Position numbers and translations under genes: made by a program. A DNA stretch of 64,000 bases, from the NCBI RefSeq assembly GCF_002305895.1, contig NZ_CP022203.1, forward strand, positions 5,434,501 through 5,498,500, written 5' to 3'. The notes beneath the pieces were generated by a model, which saw only the letters and a program-made list of their open reading frames with translations, was not told the DNA's origin and made no database searches. Positions within the stretch are counted from its first letter, which is position 1; each line of letters starts with the position of its first letter. Shown piece by piece: positions 35,101 to 43,434 of this stretch. The stretch comes from Corallococcus macrosporus DSM 14697 (lineage in GTDB: Bacteria > Myxococcota > Myxococcia > Myxococcales > Myxococcaceae).

Positions 35101-36090
35101 ATGAAGGTCCTGCGCATCACCCGCCCGGGAGGGCCCGAGGTCCTCGCCGAGGAAGAACGTCCCGAGCCCGTACCAGGCCCGGGTGAAATCCTCGTCCGGG
35201 TGCGGGCCTCCGCGCTCAACCGCGCGGACCTTCTGCAGCTTCGTGGTCACTACCCTGCCCCGCCGGACGTGGCGCCGGACGTCCCGGGCCTGGAGTACGC
35301 CGGCGAGGTGGTGGCCGTGGGCCCGCGTGCCCGGCGCTTCCAGCCGGGTGACCGCGTCATGGGGCTGGTGGGCGGAGGCGCCTGGTCGGAGCTGCTCGTC
35401 ACCCACGAGCGCGAGGCGATGCCCGTCCCGGACGGCATGGACTTCGCGGACGCGGCGGCCCTCCCGGAGGCGTACCTCACCGCGTTCGACGCGCTGGTGC
35501 TTCAGGGCGAGCTGAAGCCAGGGGAGACGGTGCTCGTCCACGCGGTGGCCAGCGGCGTGGGCTCGGCTGCGGCGCTCATCTGCCGGGCCATGGGGGCGCG
35601 GGTGGTGGGCACGGGGCGCAACGCGGAGAAGCTGGCCCGCGCGGCGGACTGGGGCGTGGCGCGCACGGTGCTCTGCGACACGAAGCCCCCGCGCTTCGCG
35701 GACGCGGTGCGCGAGGCCACGGGCGGCCGGGGCGCGGACCTGTGCCTGGACCTGGTGGGCGGCGGCTACGTGCCGGAGACGCTGGACGCCCTGGCGCCCC
35801 GGGGCCGGTTGATGCTCGTGGGGCTGGTGGCGGGCACAGCGACCGAGGTGAACCTGGGCACGGTGCTGACGAAGCGCCTGCGCGTAACGGGCACCGTGCT
35901 GCGGAGCCGGCCGCTCGAGGAGAAGATGGCCCTGGCCCAGAGCGCGGAGCGGCACCTGCTGCCGCTGTTCCGCTCGGGGGCGCTGCGCCCCGTGGTGGAC
36001 GCCGTGGTGCCGCGCTCGGACATCCGGCAGGCGCTGGAGCGCATGGCGAGCAATGACTCGGTGGGCAAGCTGGTGGTGCGCTGGGCGTGA
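35101..36090 (+). CDS. NAD(P)H:quinone oxidoreductase (zeta-crystallin-like)
   Basis: 329 residues of the zinc-free medium-chain dehydrogenase family. The N-terminal GroES-like part has ALNRADLLQLRGHYP and PGLEYAGEVVAVG. The Rossmann part has HAVASGVGSAAALICRAMGARVVGTGRN at about 145-172. The zinc ligands of alcohol dehydrogenases are missing, as expected. It likely reduces quinones with NADPH (PIG3/QOR type). The ATG at 35101 follows CTGGAGG; an upstream start would add only ten residues. Confidence 0.9.
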   Translation: MKVLRITRPGGPEVLAEEERPEPVPGPGEILVRVRASALNRADLLQLRGHYPAPPDVAPDVPGLEYAGEVVAVGPRARRFQPGDRVMGLVGGGAWSELLVTHEREAMPVPDGMDFADAAALPEAYLTAFDALVLQGELKPGETVLVHAVASGVGSAAALICRAMGARVVGTGRNAEKLARAADWGVARTVLCDTKPPRFADAVREATGGRGADLCLDLVGGGYVPETLDALAPRGRLMLVGLVAGTATEVNLGTVLTKRLRVTGTVLRSRPLEEKMALAQSAERHLLPLFRSGALRPVVDAVVPRSDIRQALERMASNDSVGKLVVRWA

Positions 36091-36120
36091 GCCTGACGGC
36101 ACGATGAAGGAACGGTTTCG

Positions 36121-37224
36121 ATGACTGAACAGCAGTACGAACTCGAGAAGCTCCTCCGACAGCTCGACGACCTCCACTACATCCAGACCTATGGCCGGGT
36201 CGAGCTGCCTGAGGCCGAGTACCGCCAGCGCCTGGCCAAGGCGGAGCAGAAGAACGCGGAGGTGGTGACGAACATCCGGAAGCTGCTCGCCACCGGCGTC
36301 AGCCTGGACTTCAGGACCGTCAACGGCCACACGCCGATGATGATCGCCGTCCCCCAGAACAACGTCGAAGTCATCCAGGTGCTGATGGCGCACGGCGCCG
36401 ACATCCGCGCGGGTTCGAGCTACGAGTCCCCCATCCACCGCGCCGCGGAGTTCGGCGCCGACCGTGTCGTGCGCTTCTTCATCGAGCAGGGCATCAGTCC
36501 TCGTCTGAAGACAGAGGGCGGCAGGTCCGTGCTCTCCGCGGCGCGCGCCTCGCGGCACAGCAAGAACGTGGTCCCCTTGCTCGTGGAGCACCTGAAGCAG
36601 TCGAGGGACCAGCGCGGCCCTCCGCCCAAGAAGGTGAAGGAGCTCTCCGAGGAGCGCGTCCTCCAATACCTGTCGGGGGATGCGCCCGCCGGGGTCAGCC
36701 CCAAGACGTGGGAACAGCTCCGCGCGTTCATGGAGAGCGTCTTCGTCGAGGAGTACTCCGTCACCATCGACCAGCTCTACGAGAGCATCTCGGAGCACGG
36801 AAACACGAACGGCCCGCTCGTCTTCGCCATCATCGGCCTCATCCAGACCGTCTCGACTCGGGAGCCCAAGAGCAAGACGCTCAAGAAGGTGTCCAGGAAC
36901 CCCTTCATCCACCACGGGGACCTGGTGGTGGAGGGCCCGCTGAAGGTGCTGTCACTCCTGGTGACGGGGAGCCTCACGGTGAAGGGCAAGGCCTCCAACG
37001 TCCAGGGGTGCCAGCTCTTCGTGGGCGGCGACTTCGAATGCGACACCTTCTACACCGAGGGCCCCGTCATCATCGGAGGGAACCTCAAGGCCTCGGTCGT
37101 GGACGCCTCCTACAACGACTACAGCCTGGACGTCCGGGGTGTGCTGACGGCGGACCGGCTGGTGGTTGAGAAACATCAGGTGCTGGCCGGGCGTTTCGAC
37201 GTCCAGGAACGCATCGAGAAGTAA
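36121..37224 (+). CDS. Ankyrin-repeat protein with bactofilin-like beta domain
   Basis: 367 residues in three parts. An N-terminal coiled/acidic segment (1-60) precedes about three ankyrin repeats: NGHTPMMIAVPQNNVEVIQV (from about 68), SSYESPIHRAAEFGADRVVR (from about 99) and a weaker third from about 133. After a helical linker (165-275) the C-terminus from about 285 forms a repetitive beta stretch: GDLVVEGPLKVLSLLVTGSL, LFVGGDFECDTFYTEGPVII and GGNLKASVVDASY. This resembles bactofilin or other polymer-forming right-handed beta helices. The combination suggests a scaffold that binds partners through ankyrins and assembles through the beta part. It has no signal peptide. The fusion is unusual and the functional call is inference. 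Confidence 0.7.
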   Translation: MTEQQYELEKLLRQLDDLHYIQTYGRVELPEAEYRQRLAKAEQKNAEVVTNIRKLLATGVSLDFRTVNGHTPMMIAVPQNNVEVIQVLMAHGADIRAGSSYESPIHRAAEFGADRVVRFFIEQGISPRLKTEGGRSVLSAARASRHSKNVVPLLVEHLKQSRDQRGPPPKKVKELSEERVLQYLSGDAPAGVSPKTWEQLRAFMESVFVEEYSVTIDQLYESISEHGNTNGPLVFAIIGLIQTVSTREPKSKTLKKVSRNPFIHHGDLVVEGPLKVLSLLVTGSLTVKGKASNVQGCQLFVGGDFECDTFYTEGPVIIGGNLKASVVDASYNDYSLDVRGVLTADRLVVEKHQVLAGRFDVQERIEK

Positions 37225-37267
37225 CAGACCATTGCGCCCGGAATCCGGGCCCTTATCCTGCGCCGCC

Positions 37268-38305
37268 ATGGCTACCCACTTCGACCCCAGCGCCGCCGCC
37301 CAGCCGGACTCCGGCGTGTTCGGCCTCCCCCACTCCCCGGAAGAGGCGCACGTCGTCCTCATCCCCGTCCCCTTCGAGGCCACCACCAGCTACGGCGGCG
37401 GCACGTCCGAGGGCCCGGCCGCCGTCCTGGAGGCCAGCCGGCAGGTCGACCTCTTCGACGTGGAGACGGGCCGCCCCTATGAGCGCGGCATCGCCATGCT
37501 CCCCGAGCCCCAGGAGCTGCGCGACTGGAACACCCGCGCCAAGGAGCGCGCCCAGGTCGTCATCGAGGCCGGCGGCATCCACTCGGGCGAGGCCACGCTG
37601 CTGCAGGCCGCGCAGGACGTGAATGTCCTCTGCGACCAGATGAACGAGCACGTCTACCGCACCACCAAGCACTGGCTGGACCAGGGCAAGCGCGTGGCCG
37701 CGGTGGGCGGGGACCACTCCATCTCCTACGGCATCATCCGCGCGCACGCGGAGAAGTACCCCGGCATGGGCGTGCTGCACCTGGACGCGCACGCCGACCT
37801 GCGCGTGGCCTACGAGGGCTTCACCTGGTCCCACGCGTCCATCATGTACAACGTCGCGGAGCGCATCCCCGGCGTGAAGACGCTGGTCCAGGTGGGCCTG
37901 CGCGACATGAGCGCGGAGGAGCACCAGTACATCGCCGACTCCAACGGCCGCGTCCACGGCTTCTTCGACGCCGCGCTCCAGCACAGGCGCTTCGACGGCG
38001 TGCCCTGGAACAAGCAGGTCGATGAGATGGTCTCCCTGCTGCCGCAGCAGGTCTACCTGTCCTTCGACATCGACGGGCTGGACCCCGTGCTCTGCCCGCA
38101 CACCGGCACCCCGGTGCCTGGCGGCCTGTCCTTCCCGGAGGCCGTCGCGCTCATCTCCGGCGTGGTCCGCTCCGGACGCACCATCGTGGGCTTCGACCTC
38201 ACCGAGGTGGCCCCCGACCCGGAAGGCGGCGAGTGGGACGGCAATGTCGGCGCCCGCCTGCTCTACAAGATGATTGGCTGGATGCTGAAGTCGCAGCGCG
38301 CTTGA
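37268..38305 (+). CDS. Agmatinase/arginase-family ureohydrolase
   Basis: 345 residues. All manganese ligands are present: GGDHS (147-151, His150), DAHAD (173-177: Asp173, His175, Asp177) and SFDIDGLDP (Asp267, Asp269). The family hydrolyses agmatine, arginine or related guanidino compounds to urea. The substrate loop does not let me choose between agmatinase and other ureohydrolases, although agmatinase-like (SpeB) is most likely. The ATG at 37268 lies 43 bases after the ankyrin gene stop. Confidence 0.9.
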   Translation: MATHFDPSAAAQPDSGVFGLPHSPEEAHVVLIPVPFEATTSYGGGTSEGPAAVLEASRQVDLFDVETGRPYERGIAMLPEPQELRDWNTRAKERAQVVIEAGGIHSGEATLLQAAQDVNVLCDQMNEHVYRTTKHWLDQGKRVAAVGGDHSISYGIIRAHAEKYPGMGVLHLDAHADLRVAYEGFTWSHASIMYNVAERIPGVKTLVQVGLRDMSAEEHQYIADSNGRVHGFFDAALQHRRFDGVPWNKQVDEMVSLLPQQVYLSFDIDGLDPVLCPHTGTPVPGGLSFPEAVALISGVVRSGRTIVGFDLTEVAPDPEGGEWDGNVGARLLYKMIGWMLKSQRA

Positions 38306-38318
38306 GGCGCCGCCGGGC

Positions 38319-39317
38319 CTACGTGCTCCGCGGCAGCCTCAGGCTGAACGTGGAGCCCTGCCCGGGCCAGGACTCGACGGAGAGCGTGCCCCCATGGAGG
38401 CGCGCCAGCTCCGACGCCACGTACAGCTCCAGCCCCGCGGCGCCCTCCGCGTCCGTCCGGAAGGGCGTGAAGAGCCGCGCCACCACCTCCGGGGCCAGGC
38501 CCGGCCCGGAGTCCTTCACGCGCACCGTGACGTGCGCGGGCGCGGGTTCGAGCGACACCTCCGTCGCGCCGCCGTGACGGACCGCGTTCGCCAGCAGCGC
38601 GTCCAACACCCGCCGGATGCGCGGCACGTCCAGGGGCAGGCGCACCGGCGCCTCGGGCGCTTCCAGCCGGATGCCCGGGCCCCGCGCCGCCACCGCTTCG
38701 CGCAAGGACTGGCCCAGGTCCGTGTCCACGCGCGTCAGCGACACGTCCGCCGACGACAGCCACGCCAGCTCCCGCAGGTCGCGGCCCACGGACTCCAGCG
38801 ACTGGAGCTGGACCTCCAGCGTGGCCAGCGCGGCGCGATCCACGGCGGGCGAGTGCTCCAGGCGGCGAAGCTGCTCGCGCGCGGTGTCCAGCGGGCCCTG
38901 GAGCGTCCTCGCCACCCACTGGCCCAGCGCGCCCAGGGGAGAGACGTCGCTGTCGGCGCGGGGCTCCGGCGAGGCGGCCAGGGACTTGTGGATGACCGAT
39001 TCGAAGTCGGTGATTTCAAAGGGCTTGTGGAGGAAGGCGAACGCCTCGGGCGCGCCCTGCGGCAGCACCGCGCTCAGGAGGATGACGGGCACGTCCTTGA
39101 GCTGGGCCTCCTGCTTCATCCGGCGGCACAGCTCCACGCCGCTCAGCCGCGGCATCATGTGGTCCGTCACCACCAGCCGCGGGCGCCGATCTCTCGCCAG
39201 GCCGAGCGCCTCCTCCCCATCCCGCGCCGTCAGGACGTCATGCCCCAGGTCCTCGACGACCTGACTGAGCACCTCCAACACCGCCGGCTCATCGTCCGCG
39301 ACCAGGACGAGACTCAT
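38319..39317 (-). CDS. Receiver plus HATPase hybrid lacking a clear phosphoacceptor His
   Basis: 332 residues. A receiver domain comes first (acidic DDE at 8-10, phosphoacceptor Asp52 in VTDHMMP, Lys98 in LHKPF). A helical dimerisation-like part and a histidine-kinase ATPase domain follow (N box LDALLANAVRHGG, G1 VKDSGPGLAPE, then GAAGLELYVASELARLHGG). In the helical part the usual S-H-E-L-R-T-P is replaced by WVARTLQGPLDTAREQL, with no histidine. It may therefore be a pseudo-kinase or phosphate sink whose ATPase module senses ligand or partner. It is divergent from the HtrA gene. Confidence 0.8.
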   Translation of the reverse strand: MSLVLVADDEPAVLEVLSQVVEDLGHDVLTARDGEEALGLARDRRPRLVVTDHMMPRLSGVELCRRMKQEAQLKDVPVILLSAVLPQGAPEAFAFLHKPFEITDFESVIHKSLAASPEPRADSDVSPLGALGQWVARTLQGPLDTAREQLRRLEHSPAVDRAALATLEVQLQSLESVGRDLRELAWLSSADVSLTRVDTDLGQSLREAVAARGPGIRLEAPEAPVRLPLDVPRIRRVLDALLANAVRHGGATEVSLEPAPAHVTVRVKDSGPGLAPEVVARLFTPFRTDAEGAAGLELYVASELARLHGGTLSVESWPGQGSTFSLRLPRST

Positions 39318-39562
39318 GCTCCCTCTCCCCTCGACTCGGCGCGCTCCGACTGATGGCGCGCCGCCAGGAAAACAATCCGCTCTCACGGTGTACCGGCCCC
39401 CCGAGAGGGCGTGCATCCCAGAGATGCAATCGTTCACGGATGACCGGAGTGGTTTATGTAGAGCGAGACACCGCATCCAGGGGGCCCCGGGTAGGCTGCG
39501 GCCTTCCCGACAGTCAGAATGTCCTTCGCCCGACAATCCCTGGCGGCGCACGGAGGGTTGGA

Positions 39563-40909
39563 ATGAAGCACGCAGTCATGAGGTGGAGCCTGCTAATGGT
39601 GGCCCTGCTGACCTCGGGCCCGGCGAGCGCGGACCTGGCGCGGCGGCGCGACGCCATCGTCGAAGTCGTCCAGAAGGTCTCCCCCGCGGTCGTCTACATC
39701 GGCACCGAGCAGGAGGTGGAGTCGCGCTTCCGCGGACGCCGCTCCCCCTTGGAGGAGTTCTTCGGTGGCATGGGCGCGGAGCCGGAGCGGCAGAAGATCT
39801 CCGGCCTGGGCAGCGGCGCCATCATCGACCCCGCTGGCATCATCGTCACCAATGACCACGTCATCCGGGGCGCCTCCGCCATCCACGTCATCCTGGCGGA
39901 TGGCCGCTCGTTCGACGCGGAGGTCATCGGCAGCGACGCGGCGAACGACCTCGCCGTGCTCAAGGTCAACGCCAAGGAGGCCCTGCCCATCGCGAAGCTG
40001 GGCACCAGCTCCGACCTGATGATTGGCGAGACGGTGATTGCCATTGGCAGCCCGTTTGGCCTCAGCAAGACCGTCACGGCGGGCGTCGTGTCCGCCGTGG
40101 GCCGCACCTTCCGCGCGGACAACCGCGTCTACAACGACTTCGTGCAGACGGACGCCGCCATCAACCCCGGCAACTCCGGCGGGCCGCTGCTCAACGTGGA
40201 CGGGGAGATCATCGGCATCAACACCGCCATCTTCGGCGGCGGCGCGCAGGGCATCGGCTTCGCGATTCCGGCCGACAAGGTGCGCCGCATCGTCGACGAG
40301 CTGACCCGCTTCGGGAAGGTCCGCCCCGCGTGGGTGGGCATCGACACGGCCGACCTGCCTCCGCGCGTCGCCCGGCAGCTCGGGTGGGACCGGGCCTATG
40401 GCGCGCTGGTGACGGCCGTGGAGGCCGGGAGCCCCGCGGCCGCGGCGGGCGTGAAGCGCGGTGACGTGGTGGCGGAGCTGGGCGGCTCGCGCATCCAGGA
40501 CGCCGAGGACTTCGACACCCGCGTGCGCGGCTACCCCGCCCGCTCCGCCTTCCCCGTGGTGCTCTTCCGCGACGGCGCCCTGCGCACCGTCCAGGTGACG
40601 CCGGTGGAGTTCCCCGCTCGCATGGTCGAAGGGCTGGCGTGGGAGCGGCTGGGACTGCGCGTGAAGGAGGTTCGAGGCGTGCTGGCCGTGTCCGGCGTGC
40701 GGCGGGGCTCGGCGGCGGCGGACATCGGGCTGGAGCCGGGAGACATCATCCTCCGAGTGAACAACCAGCCCGTGGCGACGCAGGACGCCTTCCGGGAGTC
40801 GCTGCTCACGGCGCGACGGGGACGTAGCGTGCTGTTGCTCGTGCGGCGCGGTCGCTACGGCTACCACGTGACGCTGCCGTTCGAGCAGGAAGCAGGCTAC
40901 CGGCTGTAG
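39563..40909 (+). CDS. HtrA/DegP-type periplasmic serine protease
   Basis: 448 residues. The signal peptide runs to about residue 23 (MVALLTSGPASA). The trypsin-like triad is intact: His99 in TNDHVI, Asp129 in ANDLAVL and Ser205 in NPGNSGGPL. Two PDZ domains follow (about 280-360 and 365-440; AGVKRGDVVAELGG and IGLEPGDIILRVNNQP). It is a periplasmic protein quality-control protease. GGAGGG lies just upstream of the ATG. The 245-base gap before it is shared with the divergent REC-HATPase gene and must hold both promoters; no clear consensus pair was found there. Confidence 0.93.
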   Translation: MKHAVMRWSLLMVALLTSGPASADLARRRDAIVEVVQKVSPAVVYIGTEQEVESRFRGRRSPLEEFFGGMGAEPERQKISGLGSGAIIDPAGIIVTNDHVIRGASAIHVILADGRSFDAEVIGSDAANDLAVLKVNAKEALPIAKLGTSSDLMIGETVIAIGSPFGLSKTVTAGVVSAVGRTFRADNRVYNDFVQTDAAINPGNSGGPLLNVDGEIIGINTAIFGGGAQGIGFAIPADKVRRIVDELTRFGKVRPAWVGIDTADLPPRVARQLGWDRAYGALVTAVEAGSPAAAAGVKRGDVVAELGGSRIQDAEDFDTRVRGYPARSAFPVVLFRDGALRTVQVTPVEFPARMVEGLAWERLGLRVKEVRGVLAVSGVRRGSAAADIGLEPGDIILRVNNQPVATQDAFRESLLTARRGRSVLLLVRRGRYGYHVTLPFEQEAGYRL

Positions 40910-40977
40910 CCGCGGGGGAATGGGGACGGGCTCCCCGTATTTCAGGACCCGCGTGACTCGCACTAAAGTGCGCGGCC

Positions 40978-43350
40978 ATGAGTTCCGTCCGTTACCAGTC
41001 CCTCGGTCCCCTGCTGGCCGGGGAAGGCTCGCGTGCCTTCCTTGGCCTCGCCCTGGAGGACGGCGCGTCTCCCCGTCCCGTGGTGCTCATCTGGGCGCCG
41101 CAAGATGTCGTGCAGAACCCCGAGCTGACGGCGACGCTGCGTCGCGAGACGGCTCGGGCGCTCGTCTTCGAGCATCCGCACATCCTCCGTGTCCACGCCC
41201 TGGCCGAGCAGGATGGTGGGCTGGCCCGCGTCACCGAGTTCGCCGACGGCGAGCCCCTGCGCAAGCTGCTGGAGGCCCACCCGCGCCTGCCGCCCCACTT
41301 CGCGGCGCTCGTCGTGGCGGACGCCGCCGTGGGTCTGCACTACGCGCACGTCGCGGGCAATGACGACGGCACGCCCTTGGTGCACGGTGACGTCCGCCCC
41401 GAGACGCTGATGATCTCCTTCGGCGGGCTGACGAAGGTGACGGGCTACGGCGCGCTCGGCGTGGCCCCGCGTGAGCGCGGCGGCAAGCGCGTGAAGAACC
41501 GGCGGCTGTACAGCGCTCCCGAGCAGCTTCTGGGTGGACGCGAGGCGGTCAACGTCCAGTCGGACGTGTTCCTCCTGGGCCTGGTTCTGCACGAGTGCCT
41601 CTCCGGGAAGATTCCCTTCAAGGACGCGGCGGACCCGGACAAGGCGGTGCTCACGCGCTCGCTGCCGCCCATGGCGCAGGACGTGCCGCTGAAGCTGGAC
41701 GCGGTGCTGCGCCGGGCGACGGCGAAGCGGGCCAAGGAGCGCTACCCGTCCGCGCTCGCCTTCCGTGAGGCCGTGGTCGAGGCCGTGGGCTCGCTGCCCA
41801 CGCACGCGGAGTTCTCCGAGTTCCTGGCGAAGTACTTCCCGCCCGAGAGCGAAGCACGCGCGGCGCGGCGCCGGGTGATTGAAGCGGGCATCGCGGACGT
41901 GATGCAGAAGGCCGGCATCTCGCCGCCCGCCGTGGCCGAGTTCCTCGCGCGCGGCGCCCTGCCCCCGGGCCTGATGCCCGCGAAGTGGCCGGAGCTGCCG
42001 GGGCTGCTGCGGGCCTCGGGTTCCGCCGGTGGCGATGATGGCGCGGGCTCCGGGAGCGGTGCCGCGGGCGGCAACGTGACGGCGGGCTCGGGCAGCACGG
42101 CGGCGCCGGGCTCGTCGTCACATGCGGGTGCGACCAGCGCCGGGCCCCAGGCGCACGGTGGAGGCAATGCCCTGGCGGGCGCGGGCAACCAGGCGCAGTC
42201 CGGCGCGGGTGCGCAGGGCCAGGCAGGCACGGGGGCTCAGACGCAGGCGGGTGCGGTCGCGCAGGGCCAGGCAGGCACGGGGGCTCAGACGCAGGCGGGG
42301 GCGGGCACGCAGAGCCATGCAGGCACAGGAGCACAGACTCAGCCGGGTGCGGGAACACAGAGCCACGCGAGCACGGGAGCTCAAGCACAGTCCGGCGCGG
42401 GTGCGCAGAGCCACGCCAGCGCGGGTGCCCAAGCACAGTCCGGCCCGGGTGCGCAGGCGAGCATGGGCGCGCAGAACCACGCTGGCGCAAACACTCAGTC
42501 CCACGCCGCCGCGCAAAGCCACGCCAGCGCGGGTGCTCAGTCCCACTCCGGCACGGGCCCGCAGAGCCACGCCAGCGCGGGTGCGCAGAACCCTACTGGC
42601 ACCGGCGCACAGGTGAACGCTGGCGCAAGCGCACAGGTCCACTCCGGCCCGAGCGCTCAGCCTCACTCTGGTGCGGACGCGCACGGCCATCCGGGCGCGG
42701 CAGCCGCGGGCCCCCACGCGACGCCGGTTGCGCCCTCCGCGCAGAAGTCCTCCCGCTCGTGGATGGCCTTCGTGGGCGTGGGCCTGGCGCTCACGGTGGG
42801 CGCGGCGGCCGTCGTGCTCAACCGGCTGCCCTCCAACATCGAAGCGGAGCTCGAGGACGCGGGCGTCGCCGACGCCCTGCCCGTGGACGCGGGCGTCATC
42901 GTGGTGACGGCCCCCGTGGACGCGGGCATCCCCATGGGCACGCTGGACGTCACGGTGGACCCGCGCGTGGAGGTCTCGATTCCTGGCCAGTATCTGGGCC
43001 GCACCCCGGTCTCCGCGGCCGTTCCCGCGGGCCGTCACGTCCTGACGCTGAGCAACCCGCTGCTCGGCATCCAGACGACCCGGATCGTCACCGTGCCCGC
43101 GGGCGGCCGTTCATCGCAGCAGATCTTCCTCAACAAGGGCTTCGCGAACGTGCGCGCGCCCGAGGGCGCCATCGTCACGGTCGACGGCCGGCTCATCGGC
43201 GCCGCCCCTGTCGAGGAGCTGGACCTGTATGAAGGCACGCACCAGCTCCTGGTCATCGTGAACGGCTCCCGCTGGCAGAAGACCTTCAAGGTGGAGCCCG
43301 GCCAGCGCGTCAACTTCGACGTCAACTTCGAGCAGCCCGAAGAGGAGTAG
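40978..43350 (+). CDS. Membrane pseudokinase with octapeptide repeats and PEGA-like domains
   Basis: 790 residues. Residues 1-275 have a Ser/Thr-kinase fold, but key residues are altered: the VAIK lysine region reads PVVLIW, HRDLKPEN reads HGDVRPET (Asp138 kept), and DFG reads GYG. Catalysis is therefore unlikely although the APE-like SAPEQLL and following helices remain. After a helical part, about 172 residues (from about 400) are 22 near-perfect 8-residue repeats rich in Gly, Ala, Gln, Ser and His. A single membrane segment follows at about 597-617 (WMAFVGVGLALTVGAAAVVL). The C-terminus has two PEGA-like modules (VDPRVEVSIPGQYLGRTPVS and RAPEGAIVTVDGRLIGAAPV), presumably extracytoplasmic. 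It starts 68 bases after the HtrA stop. Confidence 0.85.
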   Translation: MSSVRYQSLGPLLAGEGSRAFLGLALEDGASPRPVVLIWAPQDVVQNPELTATLRRETARALVFEHPHILRVHALAEQDGGLARVTEFADGEPLRKLLEAHPRLPPHFAALVVADAAVGLHYAHVAGNDDGTPLVHGDVRPETLMISFGGLTKVTGYGALGVAPRERGGKRVKNRRLYSAPEQLLGGREAVNVQSDVFLLGLVLHECLSGKIPFKDAADPDKAVLTRSLPPMAQDVPLKLDAVLRRATAKRAKERYPSALAFREAVVEAVGSLPTHAEFSEFLAKYFPPESEARAARRRVIEAGIADVMQKAGISPPAVAEFLARGALPPGLMPAKWPELPGLLRASGSAGGDDGAGSGSGAAGGNVTAGSGSTAAPGSSSHAGATSAGPQAHGGGNALAGAGNQAQSGAGAQGQAGTGAQTQAGAVAQGQAGTGAQTQAGAGTQSHAGTGAQTQPGAGTQSHASTGAQAQSGAGAQSHASAGAQAQSGPGAQASMGAQNHAGANTQSHAAAQSHASAGAQSHSGTGPQSHASAGAQNPTGTGAQVNAGASAQVHSGPSAQPHSGADAHGHPGAAAAGPHATPVAPSAQKSSRSWMAFVGVGLALTVGAAAVVLNRLPSNIEAELEDAGVADALPVDAGVIVVTAPVDAGIPMGTLDVTVDPRVEVSIPGQYLGRTPVSAAVPAGRHVLTLSNPLLGIQTTRIVTVPAGGRSSQQIFLNKGFANVRAPEGAIVTVDGRLIGAAPVEELDLYEGTHQLLVIVNGSRWQKTFKVEPGQRVNFDVNFEQPEEE
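42175..42690 (+). repeat. 22 tandem degenerate 24-bp units inside the pseudokinase gene
   Basis: The encoded units follow the pattern [A/S]-G-[T/A]-G-A-Q-[S/T/A]-[H/Q], for example AGTGAQTQ, SGAGAQSH, ASAGAQAQ. Twenty are 8 residues and two are 6. DNA copies such as those around 42225-42300 are nearly identical, so unit number may vary between strains. The stretch forms a flexible linker before the membrane segment. Confidence 0.9.
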
Positions 43351-43434
43351 CCACCGTGACAACCTCCGCGGCGTGAACAGTCGCTTCACGCCGCGGTTGC
43401 GGTGCCATGGCGGCGCGACCAGACTCCCGCGCCC

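Noticed and set aside
42175-42690. CRISPR-like array
   Set aside because: The units are 24 bp, in frame, without distinct spacers; they are coding repeats of the pseudokinase. No CRISPR array was seen elsewhere.
42118-43038. Antisense open frame over the octapeptide repeats (RTRAGVALRARAG-type repeats)
   Set aside because: The repetition simply mirrors the sense-strand repeat; there is no ribosome site or domain.
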